Notes: generated from the sequence alone by a model not told the origin. A stretch of DNA of 64,000 nucleotides from Pseudomonas umsongensis (GCF_002236105.1 NZ_NIWU01000007.1:186001-250000); one strand, 5' to 3'. Numbered from the stretch's first letter, positions 25,575-35,157 are shown. Numbers and translations are program-made.

Positions 25575-26321
25575 ATGGCAGGTCATTCCAAGTGGGCGAA
25601 CATCAAGCACCGCAAAGAACGTCAGGATGCCAAGAGAGGCAAGATCTTCACCAAGTGGATTCGTGAGCTGACCGTCGCGGCCCGTCAGGGTGGTGGCGAT
25701 CCGGGCTCCAACCCGCGCCTGCGCCTGGCGCTGGACAAGGCCCTTGGTGCGAACATGAGCCGCGACATTATTGATCGCGCCATTGCTCGTGGCGCTGGCG
25801 CGACCGAAGCCGACAACGTCGAAGAACTGACTTACGAAGGTTACGGTCCCGGCGGCGTGGCGGTGATGGTCGAATGCATGACGGACAACCGCAACCGGAC
25901 CGCGGCGGCTGTTCGCCATGCGTTCAGCAAGTGCGGCGGCAACCTCGGCACTGACGGTTCTGTGGCCTATCTTTTCGAACGCAAGGGGCAAATCAGCTTT
26001 GCGCCAGGCGTCGATGAAGATGCCTTGACCGAAGCTGCGCTGGAAGCCGATGCCGATGACGTGGTCAGCAACGAAGACGGCTCTATCGATGTGTTCACCT
26101 CGTTCACCGGATTCTATGCGGTGCGCAACGCGCTGGAAGCGGCCGGATTCAAAGGTGATGACGCAGAAATCGTCATGTTGCCGACCACCAGTGCCGAACT
26201 GGATCTGGAAGGCGCAGAAAAAATCCTCAAGCTGATCGATATGCTCGAGGATCTGGATGACGTGCAGAACGTCTACTCCAATGCGGACATCCCGGAGTCG
26301 GTCGCCGCACAGCTCGGTTAA
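25575..26321 (+). CDS. yebC: YebC/PmpR family protein
   Basis: 248 residues from MAGHSKWANIKHRKERQDAK, the invariant YebC start. In P. aeruginosa the orthologue PmpR (PA0964) was described as a repressor of the pqs quorum-sensing regulator; more recent work on YebC proteins points to relief of ribosome stalling at prolines. Residues such as GYGPGGVAVMVE (~95) are family hallmarks. The frame is open 34 codons upstream, but that part is not conserved. It stands upstream of ruvCAB, a common arrangement. Confidence 0.95.
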   Translation: MAGHSKWANIKHRKERQDAKRGKIFTKWIRELTVAARQGGGDPGSNPRLRLALDKALGANMSRDIIDRAIARGAGATEADNVEELTYEGYGPGGVAVMVECMTDNRNRTAAAVRHAFSKCGGNLGTDGSVAYLFERKGQISFAPGVDEDALTEAALEADADDVVSNEDGSIDVFTSFTGFYAVRNALEAAGFKGDDAEIVMLPTTSAELDLEGAEKILKLIDMLEDLDDVQNVYSNADIPESVAAQLG

Positions 26322-26338
26322 CGGCGACTGCGATCCAG

Positions 26339-26428
26339 TGTGGGAGCGAGCCTGCTCGCGAAAGCGACTTCAAATTCAGCAACCATGCTGCCTGAAAGTC
26401 CGCATTCGCGAGCAGGCTCGCTCCCACA
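26339..26428. repeat. REP inverted pair (REPIN)
   Basis: TGTGGGAGCGAGCCTGCTCG and its complement face each other about 43 bp apart between yebC and ruvC. Confidence 0.9.
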
Positions 26429-26479
26429 TTTGTTCTGCGCAGTCTTTAATGGCGTGCTTTTACTTAACTCACAGGCGTT

Positions 26480-27004
26480 ATGACTTTAATTCTTGGTATC
26501 GACCCCGGTTCGCGCATTACCGGTTATGGTGTGGTGCGCGATACCGGTCGTGGCTGTGAGTACGTGGCTTCCGGTTGCATCCGCACCGGCGCCGGCGAGT
26601 TGCACGAGCGCCTGCAGATCGTTTATCGCGGTGTACGGGAAATCATTCAGACCTACGGTCCGGTGACCATGGGCATCGAAAAGGTGTTCATGGCCCGCAA
26701 CGCCGACTCCGCCCTGAAGCTGGGGCAGGCGCGTGGCGCGGCCATCGTGGCCGGCGCAGAAGAAAACCTGGAAATTGCCGAATACACGGCCACCCAGGTC
26801 AAGCAGGCTGTGGTCGGTACCGGCGCAGCCAACAAAGAGCAGGTGCAGATGATGGTCATGCACATGCTGAAGCTGACCAGTAAACCGCAAATCGACGCCT
26901 CCGACGCATTGGCCATTGCCATTTGCCATGCGCACACCCGCTCCAGCCTGTTGCCCCATGGCCTGGGCGCGGCACGCAGTCGTGGCGGGCGCTTGCGTCT
27001 CTGA
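26480..27004 (+). CDS. ruvC: Holliday junction resolvase RuvC
   Basis: 174 residues. The acidic catalytic residues are visible: Asp in LGIDPGSR (residue 7), Glu in GIEKVF (~66), and Asp residues in DASDALAIAICHAH (~138-141). RuvC cuts four-way junctions symmetrically within the RuvABC resolvasome. It is followed by ruvA and ruvB on the same strand. Confidence 0.97.
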   Translation: MTLILGIDPGSRITGYGVVRDTGRGCEYVASGCIRTGAGELHERLQIVYRGVREIIQTYGPVTMGIEKVFMARNADSALKLGQARGAAIVAGAEENLEIAEYTATQVKQAVVGTGAANKEQVQMMVMHMLKLTSKPQIDASDALAIAICHAHTRSSLLPHGLGAARSRGGRLRL

Positions 27005-27118
27005 TAGCATCAGCAATCATTTTTCTGGAATGAGGGGCATGCGCCTGGGTTGTCGGCGCAAAACCCTTGTTCTGTCAGCCGCTGGCCCAGGGCTGGTCAA
27101 CGCTCAAGGATCTGTAAC

Positions 27119-27727
27119 GTGATTGGACGCTTGCGCGGCACACTGGCTGAAAAACAGCCGCCGCACCTGATTCTGGATGTAAACGGCCTGGGGTATGAGC
27201 TGGAAGTGCCCATGACCACGCTTTATCGCCTGCCGTCGGTCGGTGAGCCGCTGACGCTGCACACCCATCTGGTCGTGCGCGAAGACGCGCAGTTACTCTA
27301 TGGCTTCGTCGGCAAGCGTGAGCGAGACTTTTTCCGCGAGTTGATCCGTCTCAATGGTGTAGGGCCGAAACTGGCCCTGGCCTTGATGTCGAGCCTGGAA
27401 GTCGACGAACTGGTGCGTTGCGTGCAGTCCCAGGATACCTCGGCGTTGACCAAGGTGCCGGGCGTGGGCAAGAAAACCGCCGAGCGCCTGCTGGTGGAGC
27501 TCAAGGATCGCTTCAAGGCCTGGGAAACCGTACCAGCCATGTTTGCCCTGGTGCCTAACCAGCCGGATGCCCCTGCGCCGGTCAATACCGCCGAAAACGA
27601 CGCGGTCAGTGCGCTGATCTCCCTGGGTTACAAGCCGCAGGAAGCCAGCAAGGCGATTTCCGCCATCAAGGAGAAAGGCTTGAGCAGCGAAGACCTGATT
27701 CGTCGTGCCCTGAAGGGAATGATCTAA
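27119..27727 (+). CDS. ruvA: Holliday junction branch migration protein RuvA
   Basis: 202 residues from a GTG (VIGRLRGTLAEKQPPH). Domain I is an OB fold, domain II holds the two helix-hairpin-helix motifs (LNGVGPKLA and VPGVGKKTAERLL) and the C-terminal domain III, which contacts RuvB, follows the QPDAPAPVN linker. The tetramer binds the junction and recruits RuvB. The longer upstream frame is not conserved. The stop is directly adjacent to the ruvB GTG. Confidence 0.96.
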   Translation: MIGRLRGTLAEKQPPHLILDVNGLGYELEVPMTTLYRLPSVGEPLTLHTHLVVREDAQLLYGFVGKRERDFFRELIRLNGVGPKLALALMSSLEVDELVRCVQSQDTSALTKVPGVGKKTAERLLVELKDRFKAWETVPAMFALVPNQPDAPAPVNTAENDAVSALISLGYKPQEASKAISAIKEKGLSSEDLIRRALKGMI

Positions 27728-28789
27728 GTGATTGAAGCTGATCGTCTGATCGCTGCCACGGGTGCACCCCGTGATCGCGAGGAAGTCCAGGACCGCGCGA
27801 TACGTCCCGTCAGCCTGGCCGAATACATCGGCCAGCCGACCGTTCGCGAGCAAATGGAACTGTTCATCCAGGCCGCCCGAGGGCGTAGCGAGTCCCTTGA
27901 CCACACCTTGATCTTCGGTCCGCCGGGCCTGGGCAAGACTACCTTGGCCAATATCATCGCCCAGGAAATGGGCGTGTCGATCAAGAGCACGTCGGGGCCG
28001 GTCCTCGAGCGTCCAGGCGACCTGGCGGCGTTGCTGACCAACCTTGAGCCACACGATGTGCTGTTCATCGATGAAATCCATCGTTTGTCGCCGATTGTCG
28101 AGGAGGTGCTGTACCCGGCGATGGAGGATTTCCAGCTCGATATCATGATCGGCGAGGGGCCTGCCGCGCGGTCGATCAAGCTTGATTTGCCGCCGTTCAC
28201 GCTGGTCGGTGCGACCACGCGGGCGGGGATGCTGACCAACCCGCTGCGTGACCGTTTCGGCATCGTCCAGCGCCTGGAGTTCTACAGCAACGCCGACCTG
28301 TCGACGATTGTCAGCCGCTCGGCGAACATCCTTGGCTTGCCACTGGATCCGGAAGGCGCTTTTGAAATCGCGCGGCGTGCCCGCGGTACCCCGCGGATCG
28401 CCAACCGCTTGCTGCGCCGGGTGCGTGACTTCGCAGAAGTTCGTGCCAAGGGCCATATCACCAAGCCAATCGCCGACCTGGCCCTGAACCTGCTGGATGT
28501 CGACGAGCGTGGCTTCGATCACCAGGACCGGCGCCTGTTGCTGACCATGATCGAGAAGTTCGATGGCGGGCCGGTCGGGGTGGACAGCCTGGCCGCAGCC
28601 ATCAGCGAAGAGCGCCACACCATTGAAGATGTGCTGGAGCCCTACCTGATCCAGCAGGGCTACATCATGCGTACCCCGCGGGGCAGGGTAGTGACGCGAC
28701 ATGCGTATCTGCACTTCGGCTTAAACATTCCGTCACGATTGGGCGAGATGCCCGTGGTAGACGAGTTTCCTGATGCCGTGGACGATTAA
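27728..28789 (+). CDS. ruvB: Holliday junction DNA helicase RuvB
   Basis: 353 residues from a GTG immediately after the ruvA stop. AAA+ motor with Walker A GPPGLGKTT (~62-70), Walker B LFIDEIH (~115), sensor 1 GATTRAG and the arginine-finger region, then the C-terminal winged helix (QGYIMRTPRGR). Two hexamers drive branch migration. Conserved ruvCAB order implies one transcription unit. Confidence 0.97.
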   Translation: MIEADRLIAATGAPRDREEVQDRAIRPVSLAEYIGQPTVREQMELFIQAARGRSESLDHTLIFGPPGLGKTTLANIIAQEMGVSIKSTSGPVLERPGDLAALLTNLEPHDVLFIDEIHRLSPIVEEVLYPAMEDFQLDIMIGEGPAARSIKLDLPPFTLVGATTRAGMLTNPLRDRFGIVQRLEFYSNADLSTIVSRSANILGLPLDPEGAFEIARRARGTPRIANRLLRRVRDFAEVRAKGHITKPIADLALNLLDVDERGFDHQDRRLLLTMIEKFDGGPVGVDSLAAAISEERHTIEDVLEPYLIQQGYIMRTPRGRVVTRHAYLHFGLNIPSRLGEMPVVDEFPDAVDD

Positions 28790-28916
28790 TTAACATTGCG
28801 AGCTGATTTTTTCGGGCATTGTGTGGTCCCAGGACCGTACTTTTGCGCGAAAGCCGCAGAACATTGAAAAACAGTTGCCTGGCCGGATTGGCAACCCGAG
28901 GAGTAAGCACTAGAGT

Positions 28917-29384
28917 ATGCGCGCGCAAAACGGGCTTGAGCCTTTCGCACATCGTTGTCGCGTTTATTACGAGGACACCGATGCGGGCGGCATCGTGTAT
29001 TACGTCAATTACCTCAAGTTTATGGAACGGGCTCGAACCGAGCGACTGCGAGAGCTGGGCTTTGCCCAATCTTCGCTTGCCGGGGAGGACCTGTTGTTCG
29101 TCGTGCATTCCAGCGAAGCGCGCTATCACGCGCCGGCGCGACTGGACGACGAGCTGCTGGTAAGCGCTGAAGTAGTCGAATTGAACCGTGCCAGCCTGCG
29201 CTTCAAGCAGCAGGTCAGACGGGCCACCGATGATGTATTGCTCTGTGAAGGGCAGTTTCTGGTGGCCTGTGTGCGCACTGAAAGTTTAAAACCCCGGGCC
29301 ATTCCCGAAGCTCTACGAGCGGCCTTTGTCGCCGTGAGCGGCGCGGGTACACACTCAAAGCAGGAGATAAAGCGTGGAAGCTAA
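28917..29384 (+). CDS. ybgC: Tol-Pal-associated acyl-CoA thioesterase
   Basis: 155 residues, hot-dog fold, with the family motif YYEDTDAGGIVYYVNYLKFMERART (catalytic Asp at DTDAGG). YbgC hydrolyses acyl-CoA and is linked to phospholipid metabolism. It heads the Tol-Pal operon; its end overlaps the GTG of tolQ by 11 bp, so translation is coupled. A ribosome site GAGGAG is about 10 bases upstream of the ATG. Confidence 0.94.
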   Translation: MRAQNGLEPFAHRCRVYYEDTDAGGIVYYVNYLKFMERARTERLRELGFAQSSLAGEDLLFVVHSSEARYHAPARLDDELLVSAEVVELNRASLRFKQQVRRATDDVLLCEGQFLVACVRTESLKPRAIPEALRAAFVAVSGAGTHSKQEIKRGS

Positions 29385-30069
29385 CGTCGTCGACCATTCC
29401 TCCATGTGGAGCCTGGTCAGCAATGCCAGTATCGTGGTGCAACTGGTAATGCTGACCCTGGTAGCCGCATCGGTGACCTCATGGATCATGATCTTTCAGC
29501 GCAGCAACCTGCTGCGTGCCGGTCGACGCGCCCTGGAGAGCTTCGAAGAGCGCTTCTGGTCGGGTATCGACCTGTCCAAACTCTACCGCCAGGCGGGTAG
29601 CAACCCGGACCCGGATTCCGGCGTCGAACAAATCTTCCGTGCTGGCTTCAAGGAATTCTCCCGTTTGCGCCAGCAGCCAGGCGTTGACCCGGAAGCGGTC
29701 ATGGAAGGCGTGGCCCGTGCCATGCGCGTTGCCATTTCCCGCGAAGAAGAAAAGCTCGAGCAGAGCCTGCCGTTCCTCGCCACCGTCGGTTCCGTGAGCC
29801 CGTATATCGGTCTGTTCGGTACCGTCTGGGGCATCATGAACTCCTTCCGTGGCCTGGCAACTGCCCAGCAAGCCACCCTGGCCACTGTTGCACCGGGTAT
29901 CGCCGAGGCCCTGATCGCCACCGCGATCGGTCTGTTCGCCGCCATTCCAGCCGTTATCGCTTACAACCGTTTTGCTGCCCGCAGCGAAACCTTGCTGGGC
30001 CGTTACTACACCTTCGCCGATGAATTCCAGGCGATCCTGCACCGCAAAGTGCACACCAGCGAAGAATAA
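29374..30069 (+). CDS. tolQ: Tol-Pal proton-channel subunit TolQ
   Basis: 231 residues from a GTG inside the end of ybgC. Three membrane helices (about 16-38, 138-160, 170-195) and the SVSPYIGLFGTVWGIMNSF segment define the MotA/TolQ/ExbB family. With TolR it forms the inner-membrane motor that uses the proton gradient to energise TolA during cell constriction and to keep outer-membrane lipids asymmetric. Confidence 0.97.
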   Translation: MEANVVDHSSMWSLVSNASIVVQLVMLTLVAASVTSWIMIFQRSNLLRAGRRALESFEERFWSGIDLSKLYRQAGSNPDPDSGVEQIFRAGFKEFSRLRQQPGVDPEAVMEGVARAMRVAISREEEKLEQSLPFLATVGSVSPYIGLFGTVWGIMNSFRGLATAQQATLATVAPGIAEALIATAIGLFAAIPAVIAYNRFAARSETLLGRYYTFADEFQAILHRKVHTSEE

Positions 30070-30083
30070 GCAGGTAATTCCCA

Positions 30084-30545
30084 ATGGCTTTAATCGCTCG
30101 AGCTCGCAAAAAGCGCAAGCCGGTCGCCGAGATGAACGTGGTGCCCTACATCGACGTGATGTTGGTGCTGCTGGTCATCTTCATGGTGACCGCGCCAATG
30201 CTCAATCAGGGCGTGAAAGTTGATCTGCCCAAGGTTTCCAGCGAAGCCTTGCCGCAGGACAACAACACCCAGGTCCTGACCATTTCGATCAAGGCTGACA
30301 AGACCTACTACTGGAACCTTGGCAGCGAAGTCGATACAGAGAAGCAACAAGACCGCGCCATGACCCTGCCGCAGATGACTGACGCGGTGACCAAGATCAT
30401 TCGCGTGGGCAACGAAGGCGGCAAGCGTACCCAGGTCTTCATTCGTGGCGACAAGAGCGTCGACTACGGGTCTGTCATGGGCGCGATGGGCGGGTTGCAG
30501 AAAGCCGGCGTCGGTAATGTTGGCTTGATTACCGAGGCGCCCTGA
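30084..30545 (+). CDS. tolR: Tol-Pal subunit TolR
   Basis: 153 residues with a single N-terminal membrane helix carrying the essential Asp in YIDVMLVLLVIFMVTAP (~23), then a periplasmic domain. It couples proton flow in TolQ to TolA and binds peptidoglycan. Its stop overlaps the tolA start (TGATG). Confidence 0.97.
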   Translation: MALIARARKKRKPVAEMNVVPYIDVMLVLLVIFMVTAPMLNQGVKVDLPKVSSEALPQDNNTQVLTISIKADKTYYWNLGSEVDTEKQQDRAMTLPQMTDAVTKIIRVGNEGGKRTQVFIRGDKSVDYGSVMGAMGGLQKAGVGNVGLITEAP

Positions 30546-31642
30546 TGCAGCAACAGCGAGAGCCGTCCGCCTCGGAAAGCTACTTCTGGCCTAGTGTCTG
30601 GGCGATTGGCTTGCACGTGCTGGTGTTCGGCATGCTGTTTGTCAGTTTTGCCTTCACTCCGGAGTTGCCGCCGGCCAAGCCGATTGTCCAGGCGACCCTG
30701 TACCAGTTGAAATCGAAAAGTCAGGCAACCACCCAGACCAATCAGAAGATTGCGGGTGAGGCGAAGAAATCCGCCGCGCGCCAGACCGAAGTCGAGCAGT
30801 TGGAACAGAAGAAGGTCGAACAGGAAGCGGTGAAGGCTGCGGAACAAAAGAAAGAAGAAGCGGCTCAAAAGGCCGAGGAAGCCAAGAAGGCCGACGAGTC
30901 GAAGAAAGCTGAAGAGGCGAAGAAGGCTGACGAGGCCAAGAAGGCCGACGAAGCCAAGAAAGCCGATGAAGCGAAGAAGACCGCCGAAGCCAAGAAGGCA
31001 GAAGAGAAACAATTGGCTGATATAGCCAAGAAGAAAGCGGAAGAAGAAGCCAAGAAGGCTGCTGAAGAAGAGGCCAAGAAAGCGGCCGCTGAAGAAGCGA
31101 AGAAAAAGGTCGTCGAAGACGCGAAGAAGAAAGCCGCTGAAGACGCCAAGAAGAAAGCTGAAGCTGAAGAGGCGAAGAAGAAAGTCGCCGAAGAAGCGAA
31201 GAAGAAAGCTGCTGCCGATGCTGCGAAGAAGAAAGCGCAGGATGCGGCGCGTAAATCCGCCGAAGACAAGAAGGCCCAGGCCTTGGCAGATTTGCTTTCC
31301 GACACGCCTCAGCGTCAGCAGGCCTTGGCGGATGAGCAGGGCGACGAAGTCGCCGGCAGCTTCGATGATCTGATTCGATTGCGTGCAGCGGAAGGCTGGG
31401 CTCGTCCACCTTCGGCCCGCAAAGGCATGACGGTTCAGCTGCAAATCGGCATGTTGCCGGACGGTACGGTGACTTCGGTCAAGGTGCTCAAGTCCAGTGG
31501 CGACGGTCCGTTTGACGCTTCAGCCGTAGCGGCAGTGAAGAATATTGGACGTTTGACAGAAATGCAGGGAATGAAGCCGAGCGATTTTGCTCCGTATCGT
31601 TCATTCAAGATGACATTCACACCTGAGGATCTAGCCCCGTGA
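30545..31642 (+). CDS. tolA: Tol-Pal spanning protein TolA
   Basis: 365 residues. One N-terminal membrane helix (about 15-37), a long Lys/Ala/Glu-rich helical domain (~75-245) built of EAKKA-type repeats, and a C-terminal globular domain (~270-365) with the GMLPDGTVTSVKVLKSSGDG motif that binds TolB and Pal. It bridges the inner and outer membranes. The repeats are normal for TolA and may vary in number between strains. It overlaps tolB by 4 bp (GTGA). Confidence 0.96.
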   Translation: MQQQREPSASESYFWPSVWAIGLHVLVFGMLFVSFAFTPELPPAKPIVQATLYQLKSKSQATTQTNQKIAGEAKKSAARQTEVEQLEQKKVEQEAVKAAEQKKEEAAQKAEEAKKADESKKAEEAKKADEAKKADEAKKADEAKKTAEAKKAEEKQLADIAKKKAEEEAKKAAEEEAKKAAAEEAKKKVVEDAKKKAAEDAKKKAEAEEAKKKVAEEAKKKAAADAAKKKAQDAARKSAEDKKAQALADLLSDTPQRQQALADEQGDEVAGSFDDLIRLRAAEGWARPPSARKGMTVQLQIGMLPDGTVTSVKVLKSSGDGPFDASAVAAVKNIGRLTEMQGMKPSDFAPYRSFKMTFTPEDLAP

Positions 31643-32940
31643 GAAACCTCCTTCGAGGAATGCTCGTCGTGATCTGCTGCATGGCAGGGATCGCGATGGC
31701 AGATGAGAAAAACATTCTGGTCACCAGCGGCAGCGATCGGGCTACTCCGATTGCAGTCGTGCCGTTCGGCAACCAGGGCGGCAGCGTGCTGCCGGACGAC
31801 ATGGCGGAAATCATCGGTAACGACCTGCGCAACTCGGGTTACTACTCGCCGATTCCAAAACAGAACATGATCAGCCAGCCAAGCCAGGCGAGCGAAATCA
31901 TCTTCCGTGACTTCAAGGCGCTGGGCGCCCAGTACGTCATGGTCGGCAGCATTGCGCCAGCGGGCGGTCGCCTGCAGGTTCAATACGCCTTGTTCAACGT
32001 CGCCACCGAGCAACAAGTGCTCACCGGCAGCGTGTCGGGCAGCGTCGATCAGTTGCGCGACATGTCGCACTACATCGCCGACCAGTCGTTCGAAAAACTC
32101 ACCGGTATCAAGGGTGCGTTCTCGACTCGCCTGCTGTACGTGACGGCCGAGCGCTTCTCCGAAAAGAACACCCGTTACACGCTGCAGCGTTCGGACTATG
32201 ACGGTGCCCGTGCCGTGACCCTGCTGCAATCGCGCGAGCCGATCCTGTCGCCGCGTTTCGCCCCCGATGGCAAGCGTATCGCCTACGTCTCGTTCGAGCA
32301 GAAGCGTCCGCGCATTTTCATGCAGAACATCGACACCGGTCGCCGTGAGCAGATCACCAACTTCGAAGGCCTGAACGGCGCGCCAGCCTGGTCGCCGGAT
32401 GGCAATCGCCTGGCATTCGTATTGTCCAAGGACGGTAACCCGGACATCTACGTGATGAACCTGGGCTCGCGCCAGATCAGTCGCGTTACCAACGGCCAGG
32501 GCATCAACACCGAACCGTTCTGGGGCAAGGATGGTTCGACCATCTACTTCACCTCCGACCGTGGCGGCAAACCGCAGATCTACAAGACCAGCGTGGGTGG
32601 CGGTGGTGCCGAGCGCGTGACTTTCGTCGGTAACTACAACGCCAACCCTAAGCTGTCGGCTGATGAAAAGACCCTGGTGATGATCCATCGTCAGGAAGGT
32701 TTCACCAATTTCAAGGTGGCGGCCCAGGATTTGCAACGCGGTAGCGTAAAAATCCTCACTGATAGCACTCTGGACGAGTCGCCCACTGTCGCGCCCAACG
32801 GCACCATGGTAATCTACGCCACCCGCCAGCAGGGCCGGGGAGTCTTGATGCTCGTGTCTATCAATGGACGCGTAAGGCTCCCGCTTCCTACCGCTCAAGG
32901 CGAAGTCAGAGAACCTTCCTGGTCCCCTTACCTGAACTGA
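31639..32940 (+). CDS. tolB: Tol-Pal periplasmic protein TolB
   Basis: 433 residues from a GTG. Signal peptide (~1-21, ending AIAMA), an N-terminal domain, then a six-bladed beta-propeller with repeated SPDGNRLAF / RFAPDGKRIAY blades. TolB binds Pal and TolA and moves Pal between free and peptidoglycan-bound states. Operon position as in all Pseudomonas. Confidence 0.97.
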   Translation: MRNLLRGMLVVICCMAGIAMADEKNILVTSGSDRATPIAVVPFGNQGGSVLPDDMAEIIGNDLRNSGYYSPIPKQNMISQPSQASEIIFRDFKALGAQYVMVGSIAPAGGRLQVQYALFNVATEQQVLTGSVSGSVDQLRDMSHYIADQSFEKLTGIKGAFSTRLLYVTAERFSEKNTRYTLQRSDYDGARAVTLLQSREPILSPRFAPDGKRIAYVSFEQKRPRIFMQNIDTGRREQITNFEGLNGAPAWSPDGNRLAFVLSKDGNPDIYVMNLGSRQISRVTNGQGINTEPFWGKDGSTIYFTSDRGGKPQIYKTSVGGGGAERVTFVGNYNANPKLSADEKTLVMIHRQEGFTNFKVAAQDLQRGSVKILTDSTLDESPTVAPNGTMVIYATRQQGRGVLMLVSINGRVRLPLPTAQGEVREPSWSPYLN

Positions 32941-32992
32941 CGCGGCGCTATACGTTGTACTTAACACACTGGGGTTCATTAGGAGTTTCACG

Positions 32993-33490
32993 ATGGAAAT
33001 GCTGAAGTTTGGTAAATTTGCTGCGCTGGCACTGGCCATGGCTGTAGCTGTAGGTTGCTCGTCCAAAGGCGGCGACAATGCCGGTGAAGGCGCGGTAGAT
33101 CCAAACGCTGGTTACGGCGCAAACACTGGTGCAGTTGACGGCTCCCTGAGCGAAGAAGCTGCACTGCGCGCTATCACCACTTTCTACTTCGAATACGACA
33201 GTTCGGACCTGAAGCCAGAAGCCATGCGCGCTCTGGACGTTCACGCCAAAGACCTGAAAGCAAACGGCGCTCGCGTTGTTCTGGAAGGCAACACCGACGA
33301 ACGTGGTACTCGTGAGTACAACATGGCACTGGGCGAGCGTCGTGCGAAAGCCGTTCAGCGCTACCTGGTACTGCAAGGTGTTTCCCCAGCTCAGCTGGAA
33401 CTGGTTTCCTACGGCGAAGAGCGTCCAGTTGCTACCGGCAACGACGAGCAGTCCTGGGCTCAAAACCGTCGCGTCGAACTGCGTAAGTAA
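32993..33490 (+). CDS. pal: Peptidoglycan-associated lipoprotein Pal (OprL)
   Basis: 165 residues. The lipobox VAVGC is visible at ~19-23, so Cys23 is lipidated. The OmpA-like C-terminal domain with the peptidoglycan-binding motif NTDERGTREYNMALGERRA (~98-116) follows. Anchored in the outer membrane, it ties it to the cell wall. Known in Pseudomonas as OprL. Confidence 0.98.
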   Translation: MEMLKFGKFAALALAMAVAVGCSSKGGDNAGEGAVDPNAGYGANTGAVDGSLSEEAALRAITTFYFEYDSSDLKPEAMRALDVHAKDLKANGARVVLEGNTDERGTREYNMALGERRAKAVQRYLVLQGVSPAQLELVSYGEERPVATGNDEQSWAQNRRVELRK

Positions 33491-33496
33491 TTCGTC

Positions 33497-34342
33497 ATGC
33501 GAACGTGCCGTCGTGCTGTAACTGTCCTGGCTCTCAGTCTCGCGCCGCTTGCGGCGTGGGCTGCGGTTCCTGTGGTCGAAAACGATTCCGGCTATAACAA
33601 TAGCGGGACCAGTTATCCGCCTGCAGGTTACGGTACGAACGGCGCCTATGCCGGGGGAGGGGTTTCGGCCCCTGTCTCGGCACAGGGCGAGCTGTTCAAC
33701 CAACTGCAATCAATGCAGCAACAGATCGAGCGCCAGCAAGGTGCGATCGAGGTTCTGCAAAATGATGTAGCGCGCATGAAGCAGGAAAGCCTGGAGCGAT
33801 ACCAGGATCTTGATCGGCGCATAGGAACCGGCGTTGCACCAGCCGCGACTCCTGAGAATTCTTCCACCGGTGGCGATTTGAATGCCCCTGGTGCAGCAGC
33901 TGGCGCAGCTGCAGGTGCGGGAGCGGCTGCCGCTCAAGCACCCGCCGCGGGTAGCGAGCCGGCAGATCCGGCGAAGGAAAAGCTCTATTACGACGCTGCC
34001 TTCGACCTGATCAAGGCCAAGGACTTCGACAAGGCCAGCCAGGCTTTTGCCGCTTTCCTGCGCAAGTACCCGAACAGCCAGTACGCAGGCAATGCCCAGT
34101 ACTGGTTGGGCGAAGTGAACCTGGCCAAAGGCGATCTGCAAGGTGCGGGTCAGGCATTTGCCAAGGTTTCGCAACTGTACCCCAAGCACGCCAAAGTGCC
34201 TGACTCGCTGTACAAGCTCGCTGATGTAGAACGCCGCCTGGGTCATCCCGACAAGGTAAAAGGCATTTTGCAACAAGTTGTGTCGCAGTACCCGGGCACT
34301 TCCGCCGCTCAGCTGGCCCAGCGTGACTTGCAAAAAATGTAA
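33497..34342 (+). CDS. cpoB: Cell division coordinator CpoB
   Basis: 281 residues. Signal peptide (~1-22), a Gly/Ala/Asn-rich stretch, a coiled coil at ~55-100 (trimerisation), an Ala-rich linker, and C-terminal TPR repeats (~160-280) with YYDAAFDLIKAKDFDKASQA. CpoB (YbgF) links PBP1B septal synthesis to Tol-driven outer-membrane constriction. Six bp follow pal, and a terminator closes the operon. Confidence 0.95.
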   Translation: MRTCRRAVTVLALSLAPLAAWAAVPVVENDSGYNNSGTSYPPAGYGTNGAYAGGGVSAPVSAQGELFNQLQSMQQQIERQQGAIEVLQNDVARMKQESLERYQDLDRRIGTGVAPAATPENSSTGGDLNAPGAAAGAAAGAGAAAAQAPAAGSEPADPAKEKLYYDAAFDLIKAKDFDKASQAFAAFLRKYPNSQYAGNAQYWLGEVNLAKGDLQGAGQAFAKVSQLYPKHAKVPDSLYKLADVERRLGHPDKVKGILQQVVSQYPGTSAAQLAQRDLQKM

Positions 34343-34366
34343 TGGCTGCTTGACCCGTTTCGAAGA

Positions 34367-34392
34367 AACCCGCGCTTGTCGCGGGTTTTTTC
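34367..34392 (+). terminator. Terminator after cpoB
   Basis: Stem AACCCGCG / CGCGGGTT with a short loop followed by TTTTT, ending the tol-pal transcription unit. Confidence 0.9.
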
Positions 34393-34509
34393 GTTAGAAT
34401 TCACCCCCATTTTCTGAAACACGCTTTTTGGGGCCTGCGCATTGCCGGGGTTCCTTGAAGTGCCTGACGGAGGCGGACAGCCTGTTTAGCTGTTACGCCC
34501 GTGGCGACT

Positions 34510-35157
34510 ATGCAAGACACATTGAGAATTACCGAAGTTTTCTACTCGTTGCAGGGGGAAACGCGGACTGCTGGCCTGCCCACTGTTTTTGTGCGCCTGA
34601 CCGGTTGCCCTCTGCGTTGCCAGTACTGCGACAGCGCCTACGCATTCACGGGTGGGACCCTTCGCACCCTTGACGATATCCTCGAGCAGGTAGCCGGCTT
34701 TCGGCCGCGTTACGTCTGTGTCACCGGTGGCGAGCCCCTGGCCCAGCCCAATGCCATTCCATTGCTCAAGCGCTTGTGCGATGCCGGTTACGAAGTGTCA
34801 CTGGAAACCAGTGGCTCCATTGATATCTCGGCGGTAGATTCCCGGGTCAGTCGCGTTGTCGACCTGAAAACCCCGGGTTCGAAGGAAGCGCACCGCAATC
34901 GCTATGAAAACATCGAGCTGCTGACGCCCAACGATCAGGTGAAGTTTGTCATCTGCTCGCGTGAAGACTATGACTGGTCCGTGTCCAAGCTGATCCAGTA
35001 CGGTCTGGACCAGCGTGCCGGCGAAGTCCTGTTTTCGCCAAGCCACCACGATCTCAATGCGCGAGACCTGGCGGACTGGGTGGTGGCGGACAACCTGCCA
35101 GTGCGTCTGCAATTGCAGCTGCACAAATATCTTTGGAATGACGAGCCGGGGCGCTGA
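34510..35157 (+). CDS. queE: 7-carboxy-7-deazaguanine synthase
   Basis: 215 residues from MQDTLRITEVFYSLQGE. The radical-SAM cluster motif is CPLRCQYC (C-x3-C-x2-C) near residue 27-34, and VTGGEPLAQ is the SAM-binding GGE motif. QueE forms the 7-deazaguanine ring from 6-carboxytetrahydropterin in queuosine biosynthesis. A GTG three codons upstream (34501) is an alternative start; no clear ribosome site separates them. queC follows after 1 base. Confidence 0.95.
   Translation: MQDTLRITEVFYSLQGETRTAGLPTVFVRLTGCPLRCQYCDSAYAFTGGTLRTLDDILEQVAGFRPRYVCVTGGEPLAQPNAIPLLKRLCDAGYEVSLETSGSIDISAVDSRVSRVVDLKTPGSKEAHRNRYENIELLTPNDQVKFVICSREDYDWSVSKLIQYGLDQRAGEVLFSPSHHDLNARDLADWVVADNLPVRLQLQLHKYLWNDEPGR

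Noticed and set aside
26339..26428. Repeated palindromes considered as a CRISPR array
   Set aside because: The units are inverted pairs without regular spacers and occur singly between genes; they are REP elements.
30870..31260. Short-period repeats resembling a tandem repeat array
   Set aside because: They encode the normal Lys/Ala/Glu helical domain of TolA.
34393..34509. Possible preQ1 riboswitch before queE
   Set aside because: I looked for the short stem-loop plus A-rich tail and did not find it.
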